Assembly: GCA_048013815.1 (NCBI GenBank)
Contig: CM106585.1
Location: forward strand, 5,890,001 to 5,954,000
Length of the DNA stretch: 64,000 bases
Reading direction: 5' to 3'
Origin: Setoptus koraiensis
Taxonomy: Eukaryota; Arthropoda
In this document: positions 49,880 to 59,199 of the stretch, in pieces
How the letters are laid out: every line of letters starts with the position of its first letter
How positions within the stretch are numbered: position 1 is the first letter of the stretch
The notes under the pieces: model-generated
Told to the model about the DNA's origin: nothing
The model's database searches: none
Seen by the model: only the letters and a program-made list of their open reading frames with translations
Program-made: the position numbers and the translations under genes

Positions 49880-50460
49880 TCGGCCTTGATTCGGTTTCGG
49901 TTGGGTCAGAAAGTTAGTCGTTGTTTTATAGTTTTTTTATTGAGTTCGTGATAACTACGGTTCTAAATCAAATGAAACATGGCCAGATCTAGAGTGAACC
50001 TCTTATTCATAATCGACAATCTTTCGTTCCAGGTCCGACAGATTTGTCTCGGTACTTGATACTTCGGTCGAAAGCCATCAAGTGTCCGGACGAACTATCA
50101 CGGCCACTTATCAGAACCGCAAGTAGCCTCGCCGCCCGACAGAAAAATTCAACCAAATCGATATTTGATTCAGCATTTCGGTTGATTGTTCGTATGGCCC
50201 ATGTTCGAGGACAGTATATATTTCTACATGCCGGCCTCGAACATGGGCCCCATTTTCCAGCATTACCTTGCCGCTTGATAAGGTATTTATTTACTAGGAC
50301 CCATTGAGTTAGAACCACTGAGATCACAAGATACATCAGAATAACCGAAGGTGACGTAGTCCCAGGTACTTGTTTTTCCGAACATTTTCTCGTGAACAAA
50401 CTAAAGTTTTTGTGTACTTAAGGGAACAAGCTCATAAAAATAGATTTTCCCTAGGAAAAT
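49880..50460 (+). repeat. Dispersed non-coding block, copy 1
   Basis: Related to about 53050-53470. Shared runs include CCATTGAGTTAGAACCACTG and the stretch before TTTTTGTGT, leading into the upstream module. The frames across it do not agree between copies, so it is not a gene. Confidence 0.75.
50196..50249. repeat. Perfect 15-bp inverted repeat
   Basis: GGCCCATGTTCGAGG at 50196-50210 and its reverse complement at 50235-50249, 24-nt spacer. The related copy near 53200-53250 keeps only part of it. Confidence 0.9.
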
Positions 50461-50801
50461 TTTTTCAACGATAGACAAACATGAAATTTCTCCCATGTTA
50501 TTGCAAGGGTCCCCGATTTGTCGCAAAGTTTGATCGTTTTTGTTCACCTGAGTTGTGTCGAAAGTTATTTAAAGCTTGTTGACTTTTAGATCTGTTTCGT
50601 CGAGCGTTGCTGTACATATATTCGCTCGGTTCCCCCGTCGGCAATGGAGCACGGTTCCATCACGGCTTTCGTTCATTGAAATCTATCCAATGACGATAGA
50701 TGGAATTTACAGAGTTGTTATTGTCGACAAACAATACCTGCATGTTGTCTATTTAGCGAAATGTTTAGCGAGAAATGGCGGAGAGAGAGCGAGAGAAAAA
50801 G

Positions 50802-50809
50802 TATAAATG
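50802..50809 (+). promoter_or_regulatory. TATA box of P6
   Basis: TATAAATGGTGAGC followed by GATCAGACGA. Confidence 0.75.
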
Positions 50810-50909
50810 GTGAGCATCTTCGATCAGACGACATGCAATTGTAACTGCTATTCAGAGCAATAGCGGAAATAAGATATTTATCCAGTCGGATAATAATTAA
50901 AAATTAATC

Positions 50910-51080
50910 ATGATGAAAAACGCACTGCAATTGGCTTGTCTGATGCTCTTAGTGCTGGTTGCTCTGTTTGGTGCTCGGGCCTCTGCTGACTGGTCGGATG
51001 ATGACGACGATGCGCCACCGCCTACGAACTACAACCCACCTCAAATGTCATTTGTCGATATTTTTGCCCGTGGCCCTTAG
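50910..51080 (+). CDS. Small secreted acidic peptide P6 (short)
   Basis: 56 residues starting MMKNALQLACLMLLVLVALF, cleavage after ASA. Mature part DWSDDDDDAPPPTNYNPPQM then SFVDIFARGP: the acidic run, Pro/Tyr spacer and a terminal IF motif in the place of SLF. It is shorter than P1/P2 because the tail stops just after the motif. AATAAA at 51153. Confidence 0.8.
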   Translation: MMKNALQLACLMLLVLVALFGARASADWSDDDDDAPPPTNYNPPQMSFVDIFARGP

Positions 51081-51506
51081 GGTCGGTAACATGGATCAAG
51101 GTTATAATTACATGATTATAATAAATTCTGATTTACATAAAAATGCTGACTGAATAAAGTAAAGTTGAAATTTCGTTAGCAAGAAACAAATATGCATTTT
51201 CCCATGTTGTTGCAAGGGTCCCCGAGTTGTCACCAAGTTGGATCTTTTATGTTCACCTGGGTTGTGTCAAAAGTTATTTAAAGCTTGTTGACTTTTAGAT
51301 CTGTTTCGTCGAGCGTTCTTTTACATATATTCGCTTGGTTACCCTGTCAGCAATGGAGCACGGTTCCATCACGACTTTCGTTCATTGAAATCTATCCAAT
51401 GACGATAGATGGAATTTACAGAGTTGTTATTGTCGACAAACAATACCTGCATGTTGTCTATTTGGTGAAATGTGTAGCGATGGCGGGGAGAGAGCGAGAG
51501 AAATAG

Positions 51507-51514
51507 TATAAATG
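51507..51514 (+). promoter_or_regulatory. TATA box of P7
   Basis: TATAAATGGTGAGC followed by GATCAGACGA. P6 and P7 upstream regions are near copies of each other. Confidence 0.75.
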
Positions 51515-51614
51515 GTGAGCATCTTTGATCAGACGACTCGCAATTGTAACTGCTATTCAGAGCAATAGCATAAATAAGATATTTATCCAGTCGTATACTA
51601 ATTAAAAATCAATC

Positions 51615-51815
51615 ATGATGAGAAACGCATTGCAATGGGTCTGCATGGTGCTCTTAGTGCTAGTGGGTTTGTTTGGTGGTCAGGCCTCTGCTGGCTTTTG
51701 GAGCAAGGCTAAGGACGACGATAATGCGCAACCGCTGCCAGCATCGGACTCCGACGCTCCTGAACCATCGATCGGCCAAGGAATCTTTAAAGGCTTTGGG
51801 TTGGCCCAGCCATAA
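51615..51815 (+). CDS. Small secreted acidic peptide P7
   Basis: 66 residues. Signal peptide MMRNALQWVCMVLLVLVGLF, cleavage after ASA. Mature part GFWSKAKDDDNAQPLPASDS then DAPEPSIGQGIFKGFGLAQP. The PSIGQGIF run aligns with PSLAQSLF of P2. AATAAA at 51949. Confidence 0.85.
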   Translation: MMRNALQWVCMVLLVLVGLFGGQASAGFWSKAKDDDNAQPLPASDSDAPEPSIGQGIFKGFGLAQP

Positions 51816-52313
51816 GAATGAGATGATTCGAATAACATGAGAGGCGCTAACTAAATTTTTCGAAAGACACCGCATGCACAGTCATGCTGGTATTGTTAGG
51901 AATAGATTGGTTAGACTGTTCGAATATAATTACATAAATGCCGATTCAAATAAAATTGCTTCATGAATAAACAAGAGTTAGAATTTCCTCTGCGACAAAC
52001 AAACGTGAAAACTTTTCAGGTTGGTGCAAGGGTCTGTAAATTGTCGCACAAGCGACAAATTGGATCTTTTTTCTTCAACTGGGTAGTGCACAAAGTTATT
52101 TAAAGCCTGTTCGCCGATTTTTAGATCTGTTTCGTCTGGCTTTTTTTTACATATATTCTCTCGGTTTGTCCGAATGCAATGACGCGAGTTTTCATCACAT
52201 ACAGTGATCGGTAGTGAGCGTCTCTGATCAATTGAGTTGCATTTGTTTTTGTTATTCGGAGCAACAATCACTAGATATTTGTCCAGTAGTATAATAATCA
52301 AAAATTATTCGCG

Positions 52314-52574
52314 ATGCCAAACGTAATGCAATGGGCCGGTATGATGCTCTTAGTGATGGTTGGTTTGATTGGTGCTCTGGCTTCTGCTGACCTAATGATT
52401 GACGGGGGCGTTGAGCCGCCGCCCGACTACGACCCTTCTCGGCCAACCTATCCCCGAGGCCTCTTTGGTGGCTTGCCTTATGACGACGATGCGCCGGCGC
52501 CATCGGACTACGAATCTCGTAAACCATCGCTCGCCCAAAGACTCTTTGGTCGCTATAGGAGACGTACAGCGTAG
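52314..52574 (+). CDS. Small secreted peptide P8 with two LFG motifs
   Basis: 86 residues. Signal peptide PNVMQWAGMMLLVMVGLIGA, cleavage after ASA. The mature part is DLMIDGGVEPPPDYDPSRPT, then GLFGGLPYDDDAPAPSDYE, then KPSLAQRLFGRYRRRTA. It carries two LFG motifs and changes from acidic to strongly basic at the C-terminus. The 5' region lacks a TATA box (GATCGGTAGTGAG aligned with TATAAATAGTGAG), as in P4. AATAAA-type signals lie at about 52740. Confidence 0.85.
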   Translation: MPNVMQWAGMMLLVMVGLIGALASADLMIDGGVEPPPDYDPSRPTYPRGLFGGLPYDDDAPAPSDYESRKPSLAQRLFGRYRRRTA

Positions 52575-53755
52575 TAAAATAACAATTAATCAACAACAAT
52601 TTTCATCGAATTTCGAATAACACGAGGGACGTTAACGGCTAGCTCAATTTTTTGAAAAACACGGATATACACAATGTTGCCGGCATTTGATTGCTACTAG
52701 CAATTTGCTAGAAAAAAATTGGTTTGACTGATAGAACTGAATAAATAAATATTGCCCCCAAAAGAACAGTGCCTCATTCGAGCTCTCTCTGCTATTGTCT
52801 ATAGTTGTTATAGTTTAGCGAAAGGCGCTTGACAAGAACAACTTGGCGCAATCATCGATTGATATTTTCTGTCTCAAATTGGAGGCCCCTTTACAACACA
52901 ATTTCGACCATAGAAATGATTTGTCACCCGCTATACATGAGAGCGATACATGAGATTGTTTCTAGGGTGATGTCTAATGACAGATGGTTGATTGGACAAC
53001 GGTGCCAGTGAGTGAGTGGGACCGAAAATGCCCAACCGTTCGTTTCCACCATTTCCGTGCCGAATTCGGCTTCGACTTGGTTTCGGTTAGGTCCGAGAGT
53101 CGATTGTTATTTTAGGTTGAAAGCTATCAAATTTCCGAATGGACTATGGCATCGTCCGGCAGAATAAATTTGACCGAATGAGTCGATTCTCTATAGATAT
53201 ATGATTGTACTCCGACATGTTGCTCTCGAACATAGGCCTCATTTTTCAGCATTACCTTATCGCTTGATAGGGTATTTATTTACACTGGGTCCATTGAGTT
53301 AGAACCACTGAGATCACAAGACACGTCAGAATAACCGAAGCTGACGTAGTCCGAGGTATTTGTTTTTTCGAACATTTTCTCGTAAACAAACTAAAGTTTT
53401 TGTGTCCTTATTGGAACAAGCTCATAAAAATAGATTTTCCCTGGGAAAATTTTTTCAACGGTAGACAAACATGAAATTTTCCCATGTTGTTGCCAGGGTC
53501 CCGAGTTGTAGCATAAGCGACAAGTTGGATCTTTTTTGTTCACCTGAGTTGTGTCAAAAGTTATTCAAAGCTTGTTTACTGAATTTTGGATCTATTTCGT
53601 CTGTCAATGCTTTACATATATTCTTTTGGTTTGTCTGTCTGCAATGGAACGAGGCACCATCGTGACTTTCGTTCACTAGAATTGATCTCATGACTAAGAA
53701 TGGTATGTAGGGAGTTGCGGTTGAATTGTATAGTGACAGGCAGAGAGAAAATTGG

Positions 53756-53763
53756 TATAAATA
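53756..53763 (+). promoter_or_regulatory. TATA box of P9
   Basis: TATAAATAGTGAGCGTCTCT followed by GATCAAACGACAACC, the variant shared with P10 and P11. Confidence 0.75.
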
Positions 53764-53873
53764 GTGAGCGTCTCTGATCAAACGACAACCAGTTGCAATA
53801 GAGTTAAAGCAAATTCAAAGCAATACAATAAATTTAACCGATTTAGTCAGACAAAAACAACAAAGAAGTAAAT

Positions 53874-54083
53874 ATGCGAGCAGCAGGATTCATTCTTTTG
53901 GCAGTGGTAGCCCTATTCGGCTCTCTGGTCCAGGCTGATTACCCCAATTATTTTGCATTCAATGGCTATGCAGACAACACCCCAGACCAACCTGGCCCCA
54001 CAGCTAATCCTAGATTCGGATCTTCCCTGTTTGGTGGTCTCCCAAACACCTATGATTACCCACACTATGAAGATGATAAATGA
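53874..54083 (+). CDS. Small secreted peptide P9
   Basis: 69 residues. Signal peptide MRAAGFILLAVVALFGSLVQ, cleavage after VQA. Mature part DYPNYFAFNGYADNTPDQPG then RFGSSLFGGLPNTYDYPHYE, ending DDK. SLFGGLP is the clearest form of the shared motif. AATAAA near 54215. Its 3' region (54076-54300) is nearly identical to that of P11 (56217-56440). Confidence 0.85.
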   Translation: MRAAGFILLAVVALFGSLVQADYPNYFAFNGYADNTPDQPGPTANPRFGSSLFGGLPNTYDYPHYEDDK

Positions 54084-54718
54084 TCTCATCATCGTTAACC
54101 GTATCTTCTGATTGCAGCAACAACATCAGCTCGAACAGTTTGAAAATACCCTATCCCTTAGTCATGTCGCGCGACCTTCGGATTCTTTTGAGACAAATTG
54201 AATCTGAAATGACAAAATAAAAACACAAAAAACATTGATCAATGAAAGAATTTCTCCAACCGTTTGCCCTTCCCGACTTACAATTTTCTAATCGATGGAC
54301 ATACATACGGTATATTCAATTTGTTGTATCTCGCTGCTGACGCAGACAAACGCAGCCGAGAATTGAGCCTCTAGTCTGGGGAGACTTGAACAGAGTTGTT
54401 ATTGTCAACAAACAATATATGCATTCCGTCTATCAGGCGAAATGTATAGCGATTTGTCGCGTAAGTGACAGCTTGGATCTTCTTTGGGTTGTGTCACAAG
54501 TTATTTAAAGCCGGTTGAATTTTAGATCGGTCTCGTCTGGTTTCGTTTCACACAGATATTCTCATGATTGTCTGCCTGCAATCGAGCAAGATACCATGAC
54601 GACGGATGGAATTTACAAAGTTGTTATTTTCGACCAACTATATTTGCATTGTCGCTATGCCGAATGTATACTATGCATTTATACCGAATCGCATAGTGAC
54701 AGACCGGGAGAAAATCAG

Positions 54719-54726
54719 TATAAATA
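54719..54726 (+). promoter_or_regulatory. TATA box of P10
   Basis: TATAAATAGTGAGCGTTTCG followed by CATCAAACGACAACC. Confidence 0.75.
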
Positions 54727-54836
54727 GTGAGCGTTTCGCATCAAACGACAACCAGTTGCAATAGAGTTACAGCAACTTTATAGCAGTACAATAGATCCGA
54801 TAGATTCAGTCAGACAAAAAAAGTAAAGTAGCAAAC

Positions 54837-55046
54837 ATGAACCCCATGAGAGTTGCTGGATTCGTCTTTTTGGCCGTGGTTGGCCTATTCGGCTCTCTGA
54901 TCCAGGCTGATAGTGATCACGGTCCTAATTATCTATACGAGGGTAACCCAGACAACACACCACCCCCACCTCCTCCCCCGGGTGCCGCTGAGTTATGGGC
55001 GGATTATTTCTTTGGTCCAACCGTTTATCCCAGACCTGGAAAATGA
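54837..55046 (+). CDS. Small secreted peptide P10
   Basis: 69 residues. Signal peptide MNPMRVAGFVFLAVVGLFGS, cleavage after IQA. Mature part DSDHGPNYLYEGNPDNTP, a run of seven Pro, then ELWADYFFGPTVYPRPGK. FF replaces LF. The 5' region (about 54560-54836) is a close copy of P11's. AATAAA at 55173 and 55192. Confidence 0.85.
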   Translation: MNPMRVAGFVFLAVVGLFGSLIQADSDHGPNYLYEGNPDNTPPPPPPPGAAELWADYFFGPTVYPRPGK

Positions 55047-55883
55047 TCATTAAATCTAATTTCTTTATCGTTAGCCGTACTTGCTAATTGCAGCAACAAC
55101 ATCCGCTCGAATAATTTGAAAATACCCTGTCCTTTAGTCATGTCGTGTGACCTTCGGATTTTTTAGAGACAAAATAAATCTGTTATGACAGAATAAAAAC
55201 ACAAAAAACATTGTTCAACGAAAGAATTTCTCAAACCGCTTGTCCTCCTGACTTGCAAATCTCTAATCGGTGTATATACATGCGGTATATCCGATTCGTT
55301 TAGAGCGGCGATGCTGGCACATACAGAAGCAGCCGGGAAATGAACCTCTAGTCTGAGGAGACTTGTTCACGCCGGTATTGAGTCTAAGACAGTTAGACAC
55401 ATCGGAATAAGCGAAGGTGACGCAGCCTCAGTCACACGTTGTTTCGAACATTTTTTCGTAAACCAACCAATGTTTTTGTGTACTTTTTGAAATACGCTCC
55501 TAAAAAATAGATTTTTTCGGGGGAGCTGAAATTCTTTCAGCGACAAAAAAAAAACATGAAAATTCTTCCATGTTGGCACAAGGGTCCCCGAATTGTCGCG
55601 TGAGTGACAGCTCGGATCTTCTTTGCTCACCTGGGTTGTGCGAAAAGTTATTTAAAGCCTGTCTGTCGATTTTTAGATCTGTTTCGTCTGGCTTTGTTTT
55701 ACATATATTCTCTTGATTGTCTGTCTGCAATTGTCTGTCTGTCTGTCTGAGCAAGATACCATGACGACGGATGAAATTTACAAAGTTGTTATTTTTGACC
55801 AACTATATTTGCATTGTCACTATACCGAATGTATACTATGCATTTATACTGAATCGCATAGTGACAGACCGGGAGAAAATCAG

Positions 55884-55891
55884 TATAAATA
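55884..55891 (+). promoter_or_regulatory. TATA box of P11
   Basis: TATAAATAGTGAGCGTTTCT followed by CATCAAACGACAACC. Confidence 0.75.
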
Positions 55892-56001
55892 GTGAGCGTT
55901 TCTCATCAAACGACAACCAGTTGCAATAGAGTAAAAGCCAATTAAGAGCAATTCGATAAATCCAATAGATTCAGTCAGACAAAAAAAGTAAAGTAGCAAA
56001 C

Positions 56002-56223
56002 ATGAACCCCATGAGAGTTGCAGGATACGTTTTTGTGGCAGTTGTTGGCCTATTAGGCTCCCTGGTTCAGGCTGCTGATTACGGTCCGAATTATCTATGG
56101 GATGGTTACCCGGACAACACCCCAGACGCACCTGGTCCCGCATCTAACCCTTCGTGGGGCGACTATTTCTTTGGTGGTCTCCAAAACACTTATGATTACC
56201 CACATCTCGAAAATGATAAATGA
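56002..56223 (+). CDS. Small secreted peptide P11
   Basis: 73 residues. Signal peptide MNPMRVAGYVFVAVVGLLGS, cleavage after VQA. Mature part ADYGPNYLWDGYPDNTPDAP, then SWGDYFFGGLQNTYDYPHLE, ending NDK. It combines a P10-like front with a P9-like tail, matching the mosaic of its flanks (5' like P10, 3' like P9). AATAAA at 56356. Confidence 0.85.
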   Translation: MNPMRVAGYVFVAVVGLLGSLVQAADYGPNYLWDGYPDNTPDAPGPASNPSWGDYFFGGLQNTYDYPHLENDK

Positions 56224-56449
56224 TCTCATCATCGAGAGCCAGATCTTCTGATTGCAGCAACAACATCAGCTCGAACAGTTTGAAAATACCCTATGCCTCA
56301 GTCATGTCGCGCGACCGTCGGATTCTTTTGAGACAAATTGAATCTGAAATGACAAAATAAAAACACAAAAAACATTGATCAATGAAAGAATTTCTCCAAC
56401 CGTTTGCCCTCCTGACTTACAATTCTCTAATCGATGGATATACATCCAA

Positions 56450-57291
56450 TTCGTTGCAACTCTATGCTCACGCAGACAAACGCAACCGGGCAATGAGCTT
56501 CTAGTCTGGAAAGAATTGTTTTCTCTGATAGTTGATCGCGTTCGCTACAGGACTTTCGCCAGTGGCAAAGAGTGGGGCTCGCTGGCGGTGTTTCCAGCAG
56601 CAAACTCACCGATTGTCGTAACGATATCGTCTCAAACGCGTTCTCTTTCGCTTTTTTGTGTGTTTTCGACAATTCTATCAACTATCAGTGTCGAGTCCAG
56701 CTCGCTTGAGGGCAATCGGACATCGCTAGCCGATGCAGGTTGTTGCGGGTAGCCGAGAGAGAAATTCAGGGAGGAAAAGATGCTCTCTCAGACGATGCAC
56801 GCCCATTCGGAAGTGATTTTCGCAGAAAGAAATCAAATTCTTTCAGTACGTGAACCTGAAATATAGCATCAATCACTAATTGCAAATAGACAACGTTTAT
56901 CAGTAATCAGAAGTTTGAAACTTTCACGGGCACTAATGTGCGCCCAAGGCAGCATTTCCAAGCCTCATTGGCGTCATCGAATATTCTAGAAAAACTTGGT
57001 TGAAAAAATCGCCTCAATCCAGTTGGATGGCAAGCTACGTGACGTCACAGAGCAACAAGTTTGAGCGAGTCGAAATATGCCACAGTCTATATTTAGAAGA
57101 TCAGAATAGTCTAGAATGAAGCTTGTACTTGTGTATCGGCGGATCGGCCATGTTTTCTATGATAGACCAACCCGACTGACGCGATCACACGTATACAGAC
57201 GAGCAATACCCAGAGGTGTATCTGACTGCAATTGATAGTTATTAGTTAATTTAGGTAATTACATAGCACATAATTGACTTTGGAGGACACA
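56450..57291. other. Gap between P11 and P12
   Basis: No supported gene. The first part repeats the 3' flank seen after P9 and P10. A 125-residue frame at 56375-56752 has no domain and is not conserved in the sibling flanks. A TGACGTCA (CRE-like) palindrome lies near 57049. Confidence 0.45.
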
Positions 57292-57528
57292 ATGAACGCA
57301 ATTAAAATGATTTTCAAACAATTTATGTTTGGTTTTGCGGCTGTGGTGGCTCTCGCATCGCTAGCAATAATGGCCAGTGAGAATCCGAAATTTTCGTTCA
57401 AACTCATTAACCACCAAAATCCAGAATTCGCTCTACAAGAGGATCCGACATTCACCGAGGATCTTTTCGACCAATTGCCCGAATTGTATGCCAAATCGGC
57501 ACTCCCTGTAATAGAATCGGGAAATTGA
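57292..57528 (+). CDS. Diverged small secreted peptide P12
   Basis: From ATG 57292 (an in-frame ATG at 57274 would put MTLEDT ahead of the signal, so 57292 is preferred), 78 residues. Signal peptide MNAIKMIFKQFMFGFAAVVA, then LASLAIMA. Mature part SENPKFSFKLINHQNPEFAL, then FTEDLFDQLPELYAKSALPV. It has no cysteine. EDLFDQLPELY resembles the SLFGGLPNTY motif of P9, but the rest is unrelated, so membership of the family is a hypothesis. AATAAA at 57651. Confidence 0.65.
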   Translation: MNAIKMIFKQFMFGFAAVVALASLAIMASENPKFSFKLINHQNPEFALQEDPTFTEDLFDQLPELYAKSALPVIESGN

Positions 57529-58158
57529 GTGGACGAGAGTGAACAACAGAAACCGAAGCTGGATAATCAGCTGGATTATCTTGTGACTGTTTAGCTACGG
57601 GAAGGGTCAATTGAATCTCACACGCGAGACGACTAATGCAGGCAAACAATAATAAAATAATTTTCATCGTTAGACCGATGATCCACTGAATGAAATGCGG
57701 GCAATTTTTTTTCGATGAGCCAGTAACGGGGCGGCGACCTTCTAGTCGAAGGCTCTGATCATCGCGGCGTCAATCCCGATAGTCAGTGATTTACAGTATC
57801 AGTGATACTGTATCAGTGATTGTAAAATTAGAGCCTCTCTTGATAGATAAGATTTAAGGCCCAATTGTTGTCACCTCTGATGCGCCCGACTCTATTATTA
57901 GCCTGTGCAGTTTTTGTTTGTTTTTCTGCTTTGCCTTGCGAATTCCAAGTCGAGCACGACAGTTTTCCGAGTGCAGTTTGCAGCTAGAAAAAACGATTTT
58001 TGCGTCACATTGTCATCGTCAAGATATCAGTTGTAAGAGTGTTCCGGATATTACAAACTGATTTAGATAACGCAACTTGCGAGACTTGGAATTAAATATC
58101 GAGCTGATTGCTAGGCTAAATATAAGGCCAGACAGAGACAAGATAGCTGCTGACAAAC
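57529..58158. other. Gap between P12 and P13
   Basis: The P12 3' end, then nothing recognisable. A 19-bp palindrome ACAGTATCAGTGATACTGT lies at 57793-57811. Confidence 0.5.
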
Positions 58159-58317
58159 ATGGTTCGGTGGAATAAAATGCTGAAAGGAATGGCAAAAATA
58201 GCAACTCTCACGGTTGTGCTTCTTTTGAATTTGGTCGGTCAAGCTGAGAAGCAAGCCAACGGTGATTCGAAATCATGGGACCGTTTCTTTGACGACTATA
58301 GCACCAATTTCGATTGA
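58159..58317 (+). CDS. Diverged small secreted peptide P13 (short)
   Basis: 52 residues. The start is basic (MVRWNKMLKGMAK), then a hydrophobic core IATLTVVLLLNLVGQA with likely cleavage after GQA. The mature part is only EKQANGDSKSWDRFFDDYST then NFD. SWDRFFDDY resembles SWGDYFFGGL of P11. The 3' sequence around AATAAA at 58456 resembles that of P12, supporting a real gene. The TATA position is unclear (TATAAGG at 58121 is close to the ATG). Confidence 0.55.
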   Translation: MVRWNKMLKGMAKIATLTVVLLLNLVGQAEKQANGDSKSWDRFFDDYSTNFD

Positions 58318-58662
58318 TCGCCTGAACAACACAAACGAGAGCCGGCAGCTGTTTCCGGTAGTGAAGCAATTCAATTGGTCGGAAAGGCAGCCGGTCAGAA
58401 GTTCAGAATGCCCAGGCCGATGGGCCAGCGAATGAATATGCATGCAACATATAATAATAAAATAATTTGATACAATTGTATCGGCATCGCAGGCGTTTTT
58501 CAAATAGTTTTTTCAAGTGGCTGGCTAGATATAGTTGAGATAACTTTTCATAGTTGTGAAAAATTGTAACTCGAACTCACGATCAGGCCATAAACTGCTT
58601 CGTATGACGCAATCTCTCTAATTTCTTTCTTTCTCTCATCAAACATCATCAATGAATCGCAG

Positions 58663-58884
58663 ACAATGCGCCCCAATTCGTAGAGACATTTGCCAGCCAA
58701 TTGATGGCACCACATCAACAAACAAGCCTAAAGTGCATTGCATCAGGATCGCCTTTGCCAGAGATAACGTGGACATTAGACAGATTTCAAGTGCCTGATA
58801 ATAGCCGCTTTAGAATAGGCGATTATGTAACAAGAGACAGTTTAATCGTTAGTTACATCAACATAACAAATATATTACCCGAAG
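58663..58884 (+). CDS. Dscam: Dscam-like exon: first part of Ig5
   Basis: Reads APQFVETFASQLMAPHQQTS, LKCIASGSPLPEITW, then VPDNSRFRIGDYVTRDSL and VSYINITNILPE, aligned with fly Ig5 (KCVAGGNPTPEISW, RYQVGQYVT and VVSYLNITSV). First Ig cysteine and Trp present. Acceptor CGCAG at 58658-58662, donor GAAG/GTAAGT at 58885; 222 nt, phase 1 to 1. This is the first Dscam exon after the peptide array. Confidence 0.9.
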
Positions 58885-59199
58885 GTAAGTTTGCATTTGC
58901 ATAATTTGTTTTACATTTACTCAAATCGCATCGACGCACGCGAAATTGCATCTATGAATATTCATGGGCGCGCGCGCCGATAAATAAATTATGTATCTGC
59001 TGTTTTGATTAGGTTATTGGAGTGTGTTGTGTTTTATTTGCAAATTGCAAATTGCAAAACAAACATATCATACCTATATAGAGTCGATTGCAATTGCCAC
59101 AAATGACACGACAGCAGCAAACAAATATTGACAGTATTGGCTCAATTAGACTAATTAAATGATGTTTATGATTGAATGGTTCCACTGAACAATGCCTAG
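58885..59199 (+). other. Intron within Ig5
   Basis: 315 nt, GTAAGT to TGCCTAG. AT-rich; no other feature seen. Confidence 0.85.

Larger units (their letters stand above)
45770..55770 (+). repeat. Recurrent upstream module of the peptide-gene array
   Basis: A block of about 180-250 bp recurs before most array genes. It contains AGACAAACATGAAAATTTTC, GTTGCAAGGGTCCCCGA, AAAGTTATTTAAAGC and TTTTAGATCTGTTTCGTC. Approximate copies: 45770-46010 (P2), 47015-47230 (P3), 47937-48110 (P4), 48975-49215 (P5), 50420-50700 (P6), 51190-51400 (P7), 52005-52190 (P8), 53420-53700 (P9), 54450-54600 (P10), 55545-55770 (P11). It lies about 150-400 bp before each ATG and is the best candidate for shared transcriptional control. 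The short open frames inside it are not conserved as protein. Confidence 0.8.

Noticed and set aside
50044-50307. 87-residue frame between P5 and P6
   Set aside because: The related block near 53.1-53.3 kb does not keep the frame, so it is probably chance.
56375-56752. 125-residue frame after P11
   Set aside because: The first part is the repeated 3' flank of P9-P11 and is not kept open in the other copies. No signal peptide or domain.
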